Positions 39,542 to 49,864 of a DNA stretch of 64,000 nucleotides are shown piece by piece. The translations under genes were made by a program, and so were the position numbers. The notes under the pieces were generated by a model, which saw nothing but the letters and a program-made list of their open reading frames with translations, was not told the origin of the DNA and did not search any database. The DNA comes from Betaproteobacteria bacterium UBA1934 (GTDB taxonomy: Bacteria; Pseudomonadota; Gammaproteobacteria; Burkholderiales; Rhodocyclaceae), in contig DDFG01000001.1 in NCBI GenBank assembly GCA_002337055.1, positions 457,250 to 521,249 of the forward strand, written 5' to 3'. Position 1 is the first letter of the stretch; each line of letters begins with the position of its first letter.

Positions 39542-41032
39542 ATGGTGGATCTGCTGGGTATCTTTCAGGTAAGCATGGGGGTGCTGATTGCGCTGGTTAT
39601 CATGCTTGCACTGCTTTTTCTGTATGTCCGCGACATTACCCAGAAGCGCCATACGGTTTTGCGAAACTACCCGATCATTGGTCACCTGCGCTTTTTTTTC
39701 GAGCGTCTGGGCGAGTATTTCCGGCAATATTTCTTTCTGGGCGACCGCGAAGAGATGCCCTTCAACCGGGCGACGCGCTCCTGGGTGTATCGGCTCTCCA
39801 AGAACGAAGCCGGAATCGTGGGTTTTGGCTCGACCTACGACCTGAACGCCCCGGGTGCGATCCTGTTCGTGAATGCGCCCTTTCCCGTGCTGGAAGAGGA
39901 ACATCGCTCGACGCCGCCGCGCTTGATTGGCGAGGATTATTGCGAAAAACCGTTCGCTGGGCGTTCCCTCATCAATATCAGCGGCATGAGCTATGGCGCC
40001 ATTTCGGCGCCAGCAGTGCGGTCGCTGTCACGTGGCGCGGCGATGGCGGGCTGCTGGATGGATACCGGCGAAGGCGGACTGAGTCCGCATCATCTGGAGG
40101 GCGGCTGCGACATCATTTTTCAGATCGGCACCGCCAAGTATGGGGTGCGCGACGAACACGGCAAGCTCGATCCACAAAAACTGCGCGAGATCGCGGCGCA
40201 CGAGACGGTGCGCGCCTTCGAGATCAAGCTATCGCAAGGCGCCAAGCCGGGTAAGGGCGGTGTGCTGCCGGCCAACAAGATCACGCCGGAAATCGCGGCC
40301 ATTCGGGGCATACCGCTCGACAAGGACTCGCACTCGCCGAATCGTCACCCCGAAACCGGCAATATGCTGGAATTGCTCGATATGGTCGAGCGAGTACGCG
40401 AATTGACCGGCAAGCCGGTCGGTGTCAAGACTGCGATCGGCGGTTGGGCATTTCTGAACGATCTGGCCGAAACGGTGGGGCGTCGTGGCTTGCACGCCGC
40501 ACCCGATTTTCTGGTCATCGACGGTGGCGAAGGGGGCTCCGGGGCGGCGCCGCAGGCGCTGGCCGACCACATGGCGCTGTCCATCAACGAATCCCTGCCA
40601 CGCACCGTGGATGTGCTGATCGAGGCGGGCCTGCGCGACCGGATACGCGTCATCGCCGCTGGCAAGCTGGTGACGCCGGCCAAGGTGGCCTGGGCGCTCG
40701 CCTGCGGGGCCGATTTTGTCAATTCGGCGCGCGGATTCATGTTCTCGCTGGGCTGTATCCAGGCGCTGCGTTGTCATACCAACACCTGCCCGACGGGCAT
40801 CACCACGCACAACCCGCGCTTGCAGCGCGGCCTGGTGGTGGAGGACAAGGCCGGGAGAGTGGCGAATTACTGCCGCAACATAAACCGCGAAGTCGAGATG
40901 ATCGCCCATGCCTGCGGCCTCAGCGATGCGCGGGCGTTTCGGCGCGAGCACGTCCGCATTGTGCAGCCTAATGGCCGCAGCGAGGCGTTCAATATGCTGT
41001 ATCCTTACCCGCGTCCGCGATCCAGCGATTGA
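39542..41032 (+). CDS. FMN-binding glutamate synthase-family membrane protein
   Basis: A 496-residue protein: one N-terminal membrane helix (MGVLIALVIMLALLFLYVRD) then a GltS-like alpha/beta barrel. Barrel motifs are NISGMSYGAISAPAVRSLSRGAA, GCWMDTGEGGLSPHHL, FEIKLSQGAKPGKGGVLPANKITPEIA, DFLVIDGGEGGSGAAPQ, and the Fe-S cluster Cys in CIQALRCHTNTCPTGI. It lacks the glutaminase domain, so it is not a complete GltB; substrate unknown. GGAGAG precedes the ATG. Its 3' end overlaps the convergent nnrD by 44 nt. Confidence 0.88.
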   Translation: MVDLLGIFQVSMGVLIALVIMLALLFLYVRDITQKRHTVLRNYPIIGHLRFFFERLGEYFRQYFFLGDREEMPFNRATRSWVYRLSKNEAGIVGFGSTYDLNAPGAILFVNAPFPVLEEEHRSTPPRLIGEDYCEKPFAGRSLINISGMSYGAISAPAVRSLSRGAAMAGCWMDTGEGGLSPHHLEGGCDIIFQIGTAKYGVRDEHGKLDPQKLREIAAHETVRAFEIKLSQGAKPGKGGVLPANKITPEIAAIRGIPLDKDSHSPNRHPETGNMLELLDMVERVRELTGKPVGVKTAIGGWAFLNDLAETVGRRGLHAAPDFLVIDGGEGGSGAAPQALADHMALSINESLPRTVDVLIEAGLRDRIRVIAAGKLVTPAKVAWALACGADFVNSARGFMFSLGCIQALRCHTNTCPTGITTHNPRLQRGLVVEDKAGRVANYCRNINREVEMIAHACGLSDARAFRREHVRIVQPNGRSEAFNMLYPYPRPRSSD

Positions 41033-42491
41033 GAATGCGGCGGGCCGGGGCGACCAGTTCGCCCGCCGTCAGACCGCAGGGGCCGTCGCCCGCTGCGACG
41101 CGCTCTTCGGCGGCCAGGCCGTGCAGGTGCACGGCTGCAAGCGCTGCCGGGACGATGGGCCAGCCCTGCGCCAGCAGGGAGGTCACAATGCCGGTCAGGA
41201 CATCGCCGCTGCCTGCTGTGGCGAGACCGGGATTGCCGGTGCGGTTCACCCACCAGCGACCATCTGGGGAAGCCACCACGGTCCCGCAGCCTTTCAGGAC
41301 GACGTGACAGTGGAAGCGCTCGACGATGTCCTTGGCAGCTGCCAGACGGCGCGCGTTAACTGCCTCGTGGTCGACATCGAGCAGGCGGGCGGCTTCGGCC
41401 GGGTGTGGCGTCAACAGCGTCGGGGCCTGGCGGGTCGCCAGCGCGGTTTGCAGATTACCTTCATAGGCCAACAGGTTGATCGCGTCGGCGTCGAGTACGA
41501 GTGGTAGCGGCAGACCCAGCGCCATCTCCAGCAGCTTGACTGCTTGCAGGCTGGTGCCAAGACCGGGGCCGCAGGCGAGGGCAGTCAGATCCGTGCCCAG
41601 CAGGCTCTCGGGTTTGCGCAACATCAATTCAGGTTGGCGCGCGTCCAGCGACGGCGCGTCGGGCGCCATCACGCCGAGGTAGACGCGCCCGGCGCCCAGC
41701 GTCAAGGCCGCGCGGCCCGACAGGAAGACCGCGCCCACCATCGAGTGCGCGCCACCCAGAATGCCGGCGCTGCCGTATGTGCCTTTGTGGCTGTTGAATC
41801 GCCGGGGGCGCAACTCGCTGGCGAAATCATCCCGCTCGATGACATGTCCTGGGGCGGTGTCGACGGTCAGATCAAGACGGGCGACCTTGATCTCGCCGCA
41901 ATGGTCGGGGCCGTCGGCCATCAACAGGCCGGGTTTGTTTGCGATGAAGCTGATCGTTTGGCTGGCCCGGACGACGACGCCTGCCACGTGACCCGTGTCG
42001 GCATCGAGACCCGAGGGACAATCCAGCGCGAGCACGGGGGTCCGCAAGCGCGACGACAGCGTGTTCATTTCGTCGATCAGTGCGGCGGGACGTCCCTCCG
42101 GTGCGCGCGAGAGGCCGATGCCGAACAGTCCATCGACAATCAGGCGCCAGGGGCGTCCATTCGGTATGGCCGGCAGAATCTGGCCACCGGTCTCAAGATA
42201 CACGGTGCGGGCGGCGAGGGCGTCGCGCGGCTGGGCGGTCGGGTCGCCGGCAAACACCAGATCGACCACATGGCCCCATTCGCGCAACAGCGTGGCCAGC
42301 ACAAAGGCATCGCCGCCGTTGTTGCCAGGGCCGGCGACAACCAGCACGGGACCTTCGCGCGGCAGCGCGAGTTCGCTTGCCCAGCGCGCGGCGGCGAGGC
42401 CGGCACGGGCCATCAGCGGCAGGTCGGCATGGCGCGATTCGAGTTCGCGCAATTCGGCGCTGGTCAGGAGCGGCTCGCCAGCCAGGCTCAT
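40989..42491 (-). CDS. nnrD: Bifunctional NAD(P)H-hydrate epimerase/dehydratase
   Basis: A 500-residue YjeF-type metabolite-repair enzyme. The N-terminal ~215 residues are the NAXE-like epimerase (GPVLVVAGPGNNGGDAFVLA, LIVDGLFGIGLSRAPEG, LALDCPSGLDADTG); the rest is the ADP/ATP-dependent NAXD dehydratase (GTYGSAGILGGAHSMVGAVFLSGRAALTLGAG, LACGPGLGTS, LVLDADAINLLA, TLLTPHPAEAARLL, NPGLATAGSGDVLTGIVTSLLAQG). It regenerates NAD(P)H from damaged hydrates. It is 4 nt after the thioredoxin-TPR gene on the same strand. Fusion architecture is usual. Confidence 0.95.
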   Translation of the reverse strand: MSLAGEPLLTSAELRELESRHADLPLMARAGLAAARWASELALPREGPVLVVAGPGNNGGDAFVLATLLREWGHVVDLVFAGDPTAQPRDALAARTVYLETGGQILPAIPNGRPWRLIVDGLFGIGLSRAPEGRPAALIDEMNTLSSRLRTPVLALDCPSGLDADTGHVAGVVVRASQTISFIANKPGLLMADGPDHCGEIKVARLDLTVDTAPGHVIERDDFASELRPRRFNSHKGTYGSAGILGGAHSMVGAVFLSGRAALTLGAGRVYLGVMAPDAPSLDARQPELMLRKPESLLGTDLTALACGPGLGTSLQAVKLLEMALGLPLPLVLDADAINLLAYEGNLQTALATRQAPTLLTPHPAEAARLLDVDHEAVNARRLAAAKDIVERFHCHVVLKGCGTVVASPDGRWWVNRTGNPGLATAGSGDVLTGIVTSLLAQGWPIVPAALAAVHLHGLAAEERVAAGDGPCGLTAGELVAPARRILNRWIADAGKDTAY

Positions 42492-42495
42492 GGGT

Positions 42496-43347
42496 TTAAT
42501 TCAGTAAAGCCGAGAGGGTGCGCCGGTATTCGCGCACCAGGTCGTCGTAGCGTTCGCTGCCGGCTATGGCTTCGAAAATCTGAAGCATGGTCTTGCGGCC
42601 GGCACCTTCGTCGAAGAAACGGTCTCGACGCACGACTTCAAGCGCGCATTCGAGTGCTTCGCGGTACTGCGAGGCGCCTGCCAGCGCGCGGGCCAGTTCA
42701 AGGCGACTGGCGAGGTCGTCGGGTTGGGCCTCGACGGCAGCGCGAAGCGCCTCGGTATTGGCGCCTCCGGCCGCCAATGCGGCGCGCGCGCGCAGCGAAT
42801 CGGCACGCGCGATCTCTTGCGTGTATTCGGTGGCGAGCAGTTGCTCGGCGTCGGCCAGGCGACCGAGCTCGAGCAGGATGTCAACGGCATCGAGACGGAT
42901 GGCCTCGTCGTCCGGTTTGACATGGCTGGCTTCCGACAGCACCACGATCGCGTCTTCCATCCGACCTTCGGCGACCAGTGCGGCGGCTTCGTCGCGTGCC
43001 GATGCGGGTGCAGGCGCGACGAGGTGATCGAGTTTGGCGCGGATTTCGCTTTCCGGTAGGGCGCCGTCGAATTCGTCAACGATGCGACCGCCGAACACGA
43101 TCCTGACGGCGGGGATGCTACGGATGCCAAAGTGCTGCGACAGTTCAGGATTTTCGTCGGCGTTGACGAAAGCAAGCAGAAAGCGGCCATCGTATTCTTC
43201 CGCCAGCTTTCTGAGCGTCGGTTTCAGGGTCTGGCAGGGACCGCACCACGGAGCCCAGAAATCGACGACGACGGGGACTTCCAGCGACGGCTGGAGAACT
43301 CGGGCTTCAAAATCTTCAATGGTGACGTTGTAATCGAATGCAGACAT
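42496..43347 (-). CDS. Thioredoxin-TPR chaperone (CnoX/YbbN-type)
   Basis: A 283-residue protein with an N-terminal thioredoxin fold (VVVDFWAPWCGPCQTLKPTL, active-site WCGPC with both Cys, FGIRSIPAVRIVFGG cis-Pro) and a C-terminal half of TPR-like helices (EGRMEDAIVVLSEASHVKPD, ALRAAVEAQPDDLASRLELA, SQYREALECALEVVRRDRFF). In CnoX/YbbN this holdase redoxin protects proteins and cooperates with GroEL; E. coli CnoX lacks the WCxxC pair whereas here both Cys are present, so disulfide reduction is possible. The tRNA/hupB terminator lies just upstream. Confidence 0.88.
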   Translation of the reverse strand: MSAFDYNVTIEDFEARVLQPSLEVPVVVDFWAPWCGPCQTLKPTLRKLAEEYDGRFLLAFVNADENPELSQHFGIRSIPAVRIVFGGRIVDEFDGALPESEIRAKLDHLVAPAPASARDEAAALVAEGRMEDAIVVLSEASHVKPDDEAIRLDAVDILLELGRLADAEQLLATEYTQEIARADSLRARAALAAGGANTEALRAAVEAQPDDLASRLELARALAGASQYREALECALEVVRRDRFFDEGAGRKTMLQIFEAIAGSERYDDLVREYRRTLSALLN

Positions 43348-43358
43348 GGAGGGCGGCG

Positions 43359-43396
43359 TAAAAAGTTCGGGGTTTGCGCCAAAGACACAAACCCCG
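43359..43396 (-). terminator. Intrinsic terminator after tRNA-Val(UAC)
   Basis: On the minus strand CGGGGTTTG (43396-43388) pairs with CAAACCCCG (43376-43368) around an 11-nt loop and is followed by AACTTTTT. It ends the hupB-tRNA-Val unit, 12 bp before the thioredoxin gene start. Confidence 0.8.
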
Positions 43397-43409
43397 CGAT
43401 TCGGAACAC

Positions 43410-43485
43410 TGGTGGGTGCTGAGGGGCTCGAACCCCCGACATCCAGCTTGTAAGGCTAGCGCTCTACCAACTGAGCTAAGCACCC
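43410..43485 (-). tRNA. tRNA-Val (anticodon UAC)
   Basis: A 76-nt tRNA: acceptor GGGTGCT/AGCACCC, anticodon arm with loop CTTACAA (TAC), T-arm GGTTCGAGCC and encoded CCA. Lies 12 bp after hupB on the same strand. Confidence 0.97.
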
Positions 43486-43497
43486 CGGCAGGAACAA

Positions 43498-43770
43498 TTA
43501 GTTGACGGCGTCCTTGAGGGCTTTGCCGGCGCGGAACTTCGGCACCTTGGCGGCCTTGATCTTGATGGTGGCGCCAGTACGCGGGTTGCGGCCGCTACGG
43601 GCAGCGCGCTTGCCGACGTAGAAGGTGCCAAAACCGACCAACGTGACCAGGCCGCCCTTCTTCAGGGTTGCCTTGACGGCGTTGACCGTGGCGTCGAGCG
43701 CCCGGCCGGCGGCGGCCTTGGAGATTTCTGCGGAGGCGGCGATTTGATCGATCAGTTCGGATTTGTTCAT
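43498..43770 (-). CDS. hupB: DNA-binding protein HU-beta
   Basis: A 90-residue nucleoid protein. It has the HU signature GFGTFYVGKRAARSGRNPRTG with the intercalating Pro of RNPRTG, an N-terminus MNKSELIDQIAASAEISKAA and a basic C-terminal arm. Gene order lon-hupB is conserved in proteobacteria. The 182-bp upstream region holds an 11-bp stem-loop downstream of lon. AGGGG (GGGGACTC) precedes the ATG. Confidence 0.96.
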   Translation of the reverse strand: MNKSELIDQIAASAEISKAAAGRALDATVNAVKATLKKGGLVTLVGFGTFYVGKRAARSGRNPRTGATIKIKAAKVPKFRAGKALKDAVN

Positions 43771-43911
43771 GTGAGTCCCCTATTTTCAGATTCGGCTATG
43801 TTCAGATTCGGTGGTGACAGGAAGAAGAGCCTGCGCTCGCCTTTATATCCCCGCCAAAATCCTTGTGTCAAGCGGATTTTCAAGGGATGACGGGGTGTCG
43901 GGGAGACATTT

Positions 43912-43941
43912 GGCATGCCGAATTTATGGTTTCGGCATGCC
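43912..43941. repeat. Stem-loop with nested GGCATGCC palindromes between lon and hupB
   Basis: GGCATGCCGAA (43912-43922) pairs with TTCGGCATGCC (43931-43941) around an 8-nt loop; each arm contains the self-complementary octamer GGCATGCC. No U-run follows on either strand, so it is not a typical terminator; mRNA 3'-end protection or a protein-binding site are possible. Confidence 0.55.
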
Positions 43942-43952
43942 GTCATTGAAAA

Positions 43953-46373
43953 TCAATGGGTAAGCAGGGTTTGTGAAGGTGTCTTCTCGCTGCCGCCCGC
44001 CACTTCCGGAGACCCCGTTTCTCCTCCGGAGAGCGGCTCTGGCTGGCGTTCCAGCGCTTTTTCCAACACCTGATCTATCCATTTGACAGGCACGATTTCG
44101 ATGCGGTTTTTGACGTTGTCGGGAATCTCCGTCAGGTCTTTGACGTTTTCTTCCGGGATCAGCGCTACCTTGAGTCCGCCACGCACTGCAGCGAGGAGCT
44201 TTTCCTTGAGCCCACCAATGGCCAGCACTTCTCCGCGTAGCGTGATTTCGCCGGTCATGCAGACGTCGCAACGTACCGGGATGCCGGTAAAGGCCGAGAC
44301 CAGCGCGGTTGTCATCGCAATGCCGGCGGAGGGACCGTCTTTCGGTGTGGCGCCTTCCGGTACATGAATGTGGATGTCGGTTTTTTCAAATACCTCATCC
44401 CGGATACCGAGCCGGTGCGAACGGGCGCGGACGACCGAGCGGGCGGCTTCGACTGATTCCTTCATGACGTCGCCCAGCGAGCCCGTACGTAGCACATTCC
44501 CCTTGCCGGGCATGTGTGCGCACTCGATGGTCAGCAATTCGCCACCGACTTCGGTCCATGCCAGGCCCGTGACTTGACCAACCTGGTTTTCCTTTTCGGC
44601 CATGCCAAAGGTGTAGCGTCGAACACCGAGGAACTTATCAAGATTTCTGGCGTTAACCACAATCTTGCCGGCACGCTTCTTCATCACCAGGGTCTTGACA
44701 ACTTTGCGGCAGATCTTGGAAATCTCGCGTTCCAAGGCCCGTACGCCAGCCTCACGGGTGTAGTAGCGGACGATATCGGTAACGGCGCTGTCGGTGACTG
44801 ACAGTTCGGTCTTCTTGACGCCGTTGTTCTTGAGCTGTTTGGGCAGCAGATAACGCATGGCGATGTTGACCTTTTCGTCTTCGGTGTAACCGGAAAGACG
44901 GATCACTTCCATGCGATCGAGCAGGGGCGCGGGGATGTTCATCGTGTTGGCCGTTGCCACGAACATGACATCCGATAAATCGAAGTCAACCTCGACGTAG
45001 TGATCCTGGAAAGTGTGGTTCTGTTCCGGATCGAGTACTTCGAGCAGGGCCGATGAGGGGTCGCCCCGGAAATCCTGGCCCAGCTTGTCCACTTCGTCGA
45101 GGAGGAACAAGGGATTCCTCACGCCGACCTTGGTCAGGCTTTGCAGGATTTTGCCCGGCATAGAACCGATGTAGGTGCGGCGGTGCCCACGAATTTCGGC
45201 CTCGTCGCGCACGCCGCCCAAGGCCATGCGCACGAACTTGCGGTTGGTGGCCTTGGCGATGGATTGGCCGAGGGACGTCTTGCCGACGCCTGGTGGGCCG
45301 ACCAGGCACAGGATCGGCGCCTTGACCTTGTCTACACGTTGTTGCACAGCGAGGTACTCGACGATCCGTTCCTTGACCTTGTCAAGGCCGTAGTGATCCT
45401 TGTCAAGTACCGTCTCAGCCTCTTTCAGATCCTTGCTGATGCGGGTTTTCTTGCGCCAGGGAAGATTTGTCAGGGTTTCGATGAAATTGCGCACGACCGT
45501 AGCTTCGGCCGACATCGGCGACATTAGGCGCAGCTTCTTCAATTCGCTTTGCGCTTTGGCCAGACCTTCCTTGCTCATGCCGGCGGCTTCGACCTTCTTG
45601 GCGAGTTCTTCCAGGTCGGCACCTTCCTCGCCTTCACCGAGTTCCTTCTGGATTGCCTTGACTTGTTCGTTCAGGTAATACTCACGCTGGCTTTTTTCCA
45701 TCTGGCGCTTGACGCGGCCACGAATGCGCTTTTCGACCTGGAGAATGTCGATTTCGGTTTCCAGCTGAGAGAGCAGGCGATCAATACGGTCCCGAACGTT
45801 CTCCATTTCCAACACTTCCTGCTTTTGCTCGAGTCGCAACGGCAAATGAGCGGCGATGGTGTCGGCCAGCCGGCCGGCCTCCTCGATGCCTGAAATGGAA
45901 GAGAGTACTTCGGGCGGAATCTTCTTGTTCAGTTTGACGAACTGATCGAACTGGGTGACCACGGCTCGCCGCATGGCTTCAATCTCGTGGTCATCGGCAA
46001 GTCCGATCGGCAGCGTGGAAGCAGTCGCGGTGAGCAGATTTGGCTGCACGACAACGGCTTCGACACGGGCGCGCTGAGAACCTTCGACCAGCACCTTGAC
46101 GGTGCCGTCCGGCAGCTTGAGCATTTGCAGGATATTGGCGATACAGCCGATGGCGTAGAGATCGGCAGGCTCGGGATCGTCCTTGGCGGCGGATTTCTGG
46201 GCAACCAGAAGAATACTGCGGCCGCCCTCCATGGCGACTTCAAGGGCCTTGATCGACTTCGGGCGGCCCACAAACAGCGGGATGACCATGTGCGGAAACA
46301 CGACCACGTCGCGTAGCGGCAACAAAGGCAGTTCAACGGTTTCCGGCAGGGTGGGGAGGTTCGACATGGGCAT
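43953..46373 (-). CDS. lon: ATP-dependent protease La
   Basis: An 806-residue AAA+ serine protease degrading damaged and regulatory proteins. N-terminal LAN domain (LPLLPLRDVVVFPHMVIPLF), Walker A LVGPPGVGKTSLG, Walker B PLFLLDEVDKLG, and protease domain with the Ser-Lys dyad in ATPKDGPSAGIAMTTALVSA and GGLKEKLLAAVRGGL. Standard length for LonA. A second ATG (codon 3) is an alternative start. A candidate sigma32 promoter and a strong hairpin lie in the 66-bp clpX-lon gap. Confidence 0.98.
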   Translation of the reverse strand: MPMSNLPTLPETVELPLLPLRDVVVFPHMVIPLFVGRPKSIKALEVAMEGGRSILLVAQKSAAKDDPEPADLYAIGCIANILQMLKLPDGTVKVLVEGSQRARVEAVVVQPNLLTATASTLPIGLADDHEIEAMRRAVVTQFDQFVKLNKKIPPEVLSSISGIEEAGRLADTIAAHLPLRLEQKQEVLEMENVRDRIDRLLSQLETEIDILQVEKRIRGRVKRQMEKSQREYYLNEQVKAIQKELGEGEEGADLEELAKKVEAAGMSKEGLAKAQSELKKLRLMSPMSAEATVVRNFIETLTNLPWRKKTRISKDLKEAETVLDKDHYGLDKVKERIVEYLAVQQRVDKVKAPILCLVGPPGVGKTSLGQSIAKATNRKFVRMALGGVRDEAEIRGHRRTYIGSMPGKILQSLTKVGVRNPLFLLDEVDKLGQDFRGDPSSALLEVLDPEQNHTFQDHYVEVDFDLSDVMFVATANTMNIPAPLLDRMEVIRLSGYTEDEKVNIAMRYLLPKQLKNNGVKKTELSVTDSAVTDIVRYYTREAGVRALEREISKICRKVVKTLVMKKRAGKIVVNARNLDKFLGVRRYTFGMAEKENQVGQVTGLAWTEVGGELLTIECAHMPGKGNVLRTGSLGDVMKESVEAARSVVRARSHRLGIRDEVFEKTDIHIHVPEGATPKDGPSAGIAMTTALVSAFTGIPVRCDVCMTGEITLRGEVLAIGGLKEKLLAAVRGGLKVALIPEENVKDLTEIPDNVKNRIEIVPVKWIDQVLEKALERQPEPLSGGETGSPEVAGGSEKTPSQTLLTH

Positions 46374-46390
46374 GCCTTATAAAAGAATGA

Positions 46391-46417
46391 AAGCGTCCCC
46401 ATCAACTGGGGACGCTT
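46391..46417 (-). terminator. Stem-loop between clpX and lon
   Basis: AAGCGTCCCC and GGGGACGCTT form a perfect 10-bp stem with a 7-nt loop. On the minus strand TCATTCTTTTAT follows, a weak U-rich tract, so it may reduce readthrough from clpX into lon; it overlaps the -10 of the candidate heat-shock promoter. Confidence 0.55.
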
Positions 46418-46431
46418 CGCACGAATTCAAG
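46404..46431 (-). promoter_or_regulatory. Candidate sigma32 (heat-shock) promoter of lon
   Basis: On the minus strand CTTGAA (46431-46426), 14 nt, then CCCCAGTT (46411-46404), close to the CTTGAA-N13-15-CCCCAT consensus of RpoH. The distance to the lon ATG is about 31 nt from the -10. Lon is a known heat-shock gene in other proteobacteria. Confidence 0.55.
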
Positions 46432-46439
46432 AGGACGGC

Positions 46440-47702
<1,263 letters not shown>

Positions 47703-47733
47703 GCGTGCCTCGCTTGCTTGCCTCGTGTCGCGC

Positions 47734-48354
47734 TCAGGCGACGTCGCGGCGTGTCAGTACCTTGTCAATCAGACCGTATTCTGCCGCTTCTTCGGCGGAA
47801 AGGAAATTGTCGCGGTCGGTATCGCGTTCAATGCGATCGATCGGTTGGCCGGTGTGTTCGGACATCAGTCGATTGAGTTTGTCGCGGATCGACAGAATCT
47901 CTTTGGCGTGAATGGCGATATCCGAGGCCTGGCCCTGGAATCCGCCCAGCGGCTGGTGGATCATCACACGCGAATTGGGTAGGGCGAAACGCTTGCCCTT
48001 GGCGCCGGCGGTGAGCAGAAATGCACCCATCGAGGCGGCCTGCCCGATGCACAGCGTGGATACGTCCGGCTTGATGAACTGCATGGTGTCGTAGATCGAC
48101 ATGCCGGCCGTCACCGAGCCGCCCGGCGAATTGATGTAGAAGAAGATATCCTTGTCCGGATTCTCGGCTTCCAGAAACAGCAACTGCGCCACGACCAGAT
48201 TGGCCGTGGTGTCGTTGACGGGGCCGACCAGGAACACCACGCGCTCTTTCAGGAGGCGCGAATAGATGTCGTAGGAACGCTCGCCGCGTCCGCTCTGTTC
48301 GACCACCATCGGAACCAGGCCGAGGGCCTGGGGATCGTTCGTGTTGTAAATCAT
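47734..48354 (-). CDS. clpP: ClpP protease subunit
   Basis: A 206-residue serine peptidase. Ser108 in LCIGQAASMGAFLL and His133 in NSRVMIHQPLGGFQGQA are visible with the later catalytic Asp in RDTDRDNFLSAEEA. FFYINSPGGSVTAGMSIYDTM is the oxyanion-region signature. It forms tetradecamers with ClpX. It follows tig after 32 nt. Confidence 0.98.
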   Translation of the reverse strand: MIYNTNDPQALGLVPMVVEQSGRGERSYDIYSRLLKERVVFLVGPVNDTTANLVVAQLLFLEAENPDKDIFFYINSPGGSVTAGMSIYDTMQFIKPDVSTLCIGQAASMGAFLLTAGAKGKRFALPNSRVMIHQPLGGFQGQASDIAIHAKEILSIRDKLNRLMSEHTGQPIDRIERDTDRDNFLSAEEAAEYGLIDKVLTRRDVA

Positions 48355-48386
48355 GTTCTTGCCCCGCTTGTCGATAACGGATTGAA

Positions 48387-49694
48387 TTACTGTTCCTTGC
48401 GGCCCATCAGTTCTTCAAAGCCTATTGCGAGATCGCTGACTTTGGCCTTGCCGATCACCCAATCCACGACGTTGTTCTCGATGACCACGCCTTCCACCTC
48501 GGAGAGCCGCTCCGGCTTGGCATAGTACCAGCGAACCAGTTCTTCCGGCTCCTCGTAGCTTTGCGCGGCTTCTTCGACCACCGTGCGAATCTGCTCGGGC
48601 TTGGCCAGCAGTTTCTCGGTCTTCACGACCTCGGCCAGAATCAGGCCGAGCGATACGCGGCGCTTGGCCTGTTCGGCAAACCACTCGGGCTGCATCGGAA
48701 AGTCCTTGACCTTCATGCCGCGTTGTTCCAGATCCTTGGCGGCATTCTGCATCAGACGCTGAATTTCGAGTTCAACGAGAGCGTTCGGCACATCGATGGG
48801 GTTGGCCTTCAACAAGGCTTCCATGACTTGGTCCTTGAGGCGGGCTTCGATGCGGCGCTTGACTTCGCGGCGCAGGTTGGCGGCGACTTCTTCTCGCATC
48901 TTGGCGACATCGCCATCGGCGACGCCCATACTCCTGGCGAACTCGGCGTCGACTTCCGGCAGCTTGGGTCCCATGACCTGCTTGACGGTAATCTCAAAAA
49001 CGACGGCCTGACCGGCCAGATCCTTGGCGAAATACTCGGCCGGGAAGGTCAGGTCGAATGTCTTGGCTTCGCCGGCCTTGCAGCCTTCAACGGCCTTCTC
49101 GAAGTCGGGCAGCATCATGCCCTGACCAAGAATGAAGGGGTAGTCGGTGGCGGAGCCGCCCTCGAAGGGCACGCCTTCTTTCTTGCCGAGAAAGTCGATA
49201 ACCACGCGGTCACCTTTTTCCGCGGCACGCTCGACCGGCTCGTGGCGCACGCGTTGTTGACGCAGGATGTCAAGGGTCTTGTCGATCTCGGCGTCGCCTA
49301 CTTCCAGAACGGGACGTTCGATTTCGGCGGTGGAGATGTCGCCGGGTGTGAATTCCGGGTATACCTCGAAAATCGCGGAAAACGCCATATGCGTGGTGCT
49401 CTCACTTTCCTTCGGCTCGATACGCGGCTGGCCGGCAACGCGAAATTTCTGGCTGTTCACGCTATCGACAAAAGCACGATCGAGGCATTCGGAGAGCACT
49501 TCGTAGCGGGCTTGCTCGCCATATTGTTGCTTAACGATGTTGAAGGGCACCTTGCCGGGACGGAAACCGGGCATCTTGATGTTCTTGCCAATGCGCTTCA
49601 GGCGCTGTTCCATGTCCTTCTCGACGTCGGCGATGGCGACGGAGAGGTCAATGCGGCGTTCCAGAGCGTTGGCTTGGGTGGTGGTGGCTTCCAT
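48387..49694 (-). CDS. tig: Trigger factor
   Basis: A 435-residue ribosome-associated chaperone and peptidyl-prolyl isomerase. The ribosome-binding loop appears as GKNIKMPGFRPGKVPFNIVK (GFRxGxxP), the FKBP-type domain as GDRVVIDFLGKKEGVPFEGG and FEKAVEGCKAGEAKTFDLTF, followed by the helical C-terminal domain. The ATG at 49694 has AAGGA 8 nt upstream. It heads the tig-clpP-clpX-lon-hupB array. Confidence 0.97.
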   Translation of the reverse strand: MEATTTQANALERRIDLSVAIADVEKDMEQRLKRIGKNIKMPGFRPGKVPFNIVKQQYGEQARYEVLSECLDRAFVDSVNSQKFRVAGQPRIEPKESESTTHMAFSAIFEVYPEFTPGDISTAEIERPVLEVGDAEIDKTLDILRQQRVRHEPVERAAEKGDRVVIDFLGKKEGVPFEGGSATDYPFILGQGMMLPDFEKAVEGCKAGEAKTFDLTFPAEYFAKDLAGQAVVFEITVKQVMGPKLPEVDAEFARSMGVADGDVAKMREEVAANLRREVKRRIEARLKDQVMEALLKANPIDVPNALVELEIQRLMQNAAKDLEQRGMKVKDFPMQPEWFAEQAKRRVSLGLILAEVVKTEKLLAKPEQIRTVVEEAAQSYEEPEELVRWYYAKPERLSEVEGVVIENNVVDWVIGKAKVSDLAIGFEELMGRKEQ

Positions 49695-49864
49695 AAAAAA
49701 TTCCTTGGTGTGTGAATGGGCCAATTCTTGAAACCGAACATTCTAACATGGCTGGCGGCGTGAACAGAATGTTGCCGGCAGATTGCCGATACTGCCATAA
49801 AGTAGACAGCGGACATCGATTTTAGATAGAATGCGCCCCTCCTGTTGCTGATGCAACGGACGAC

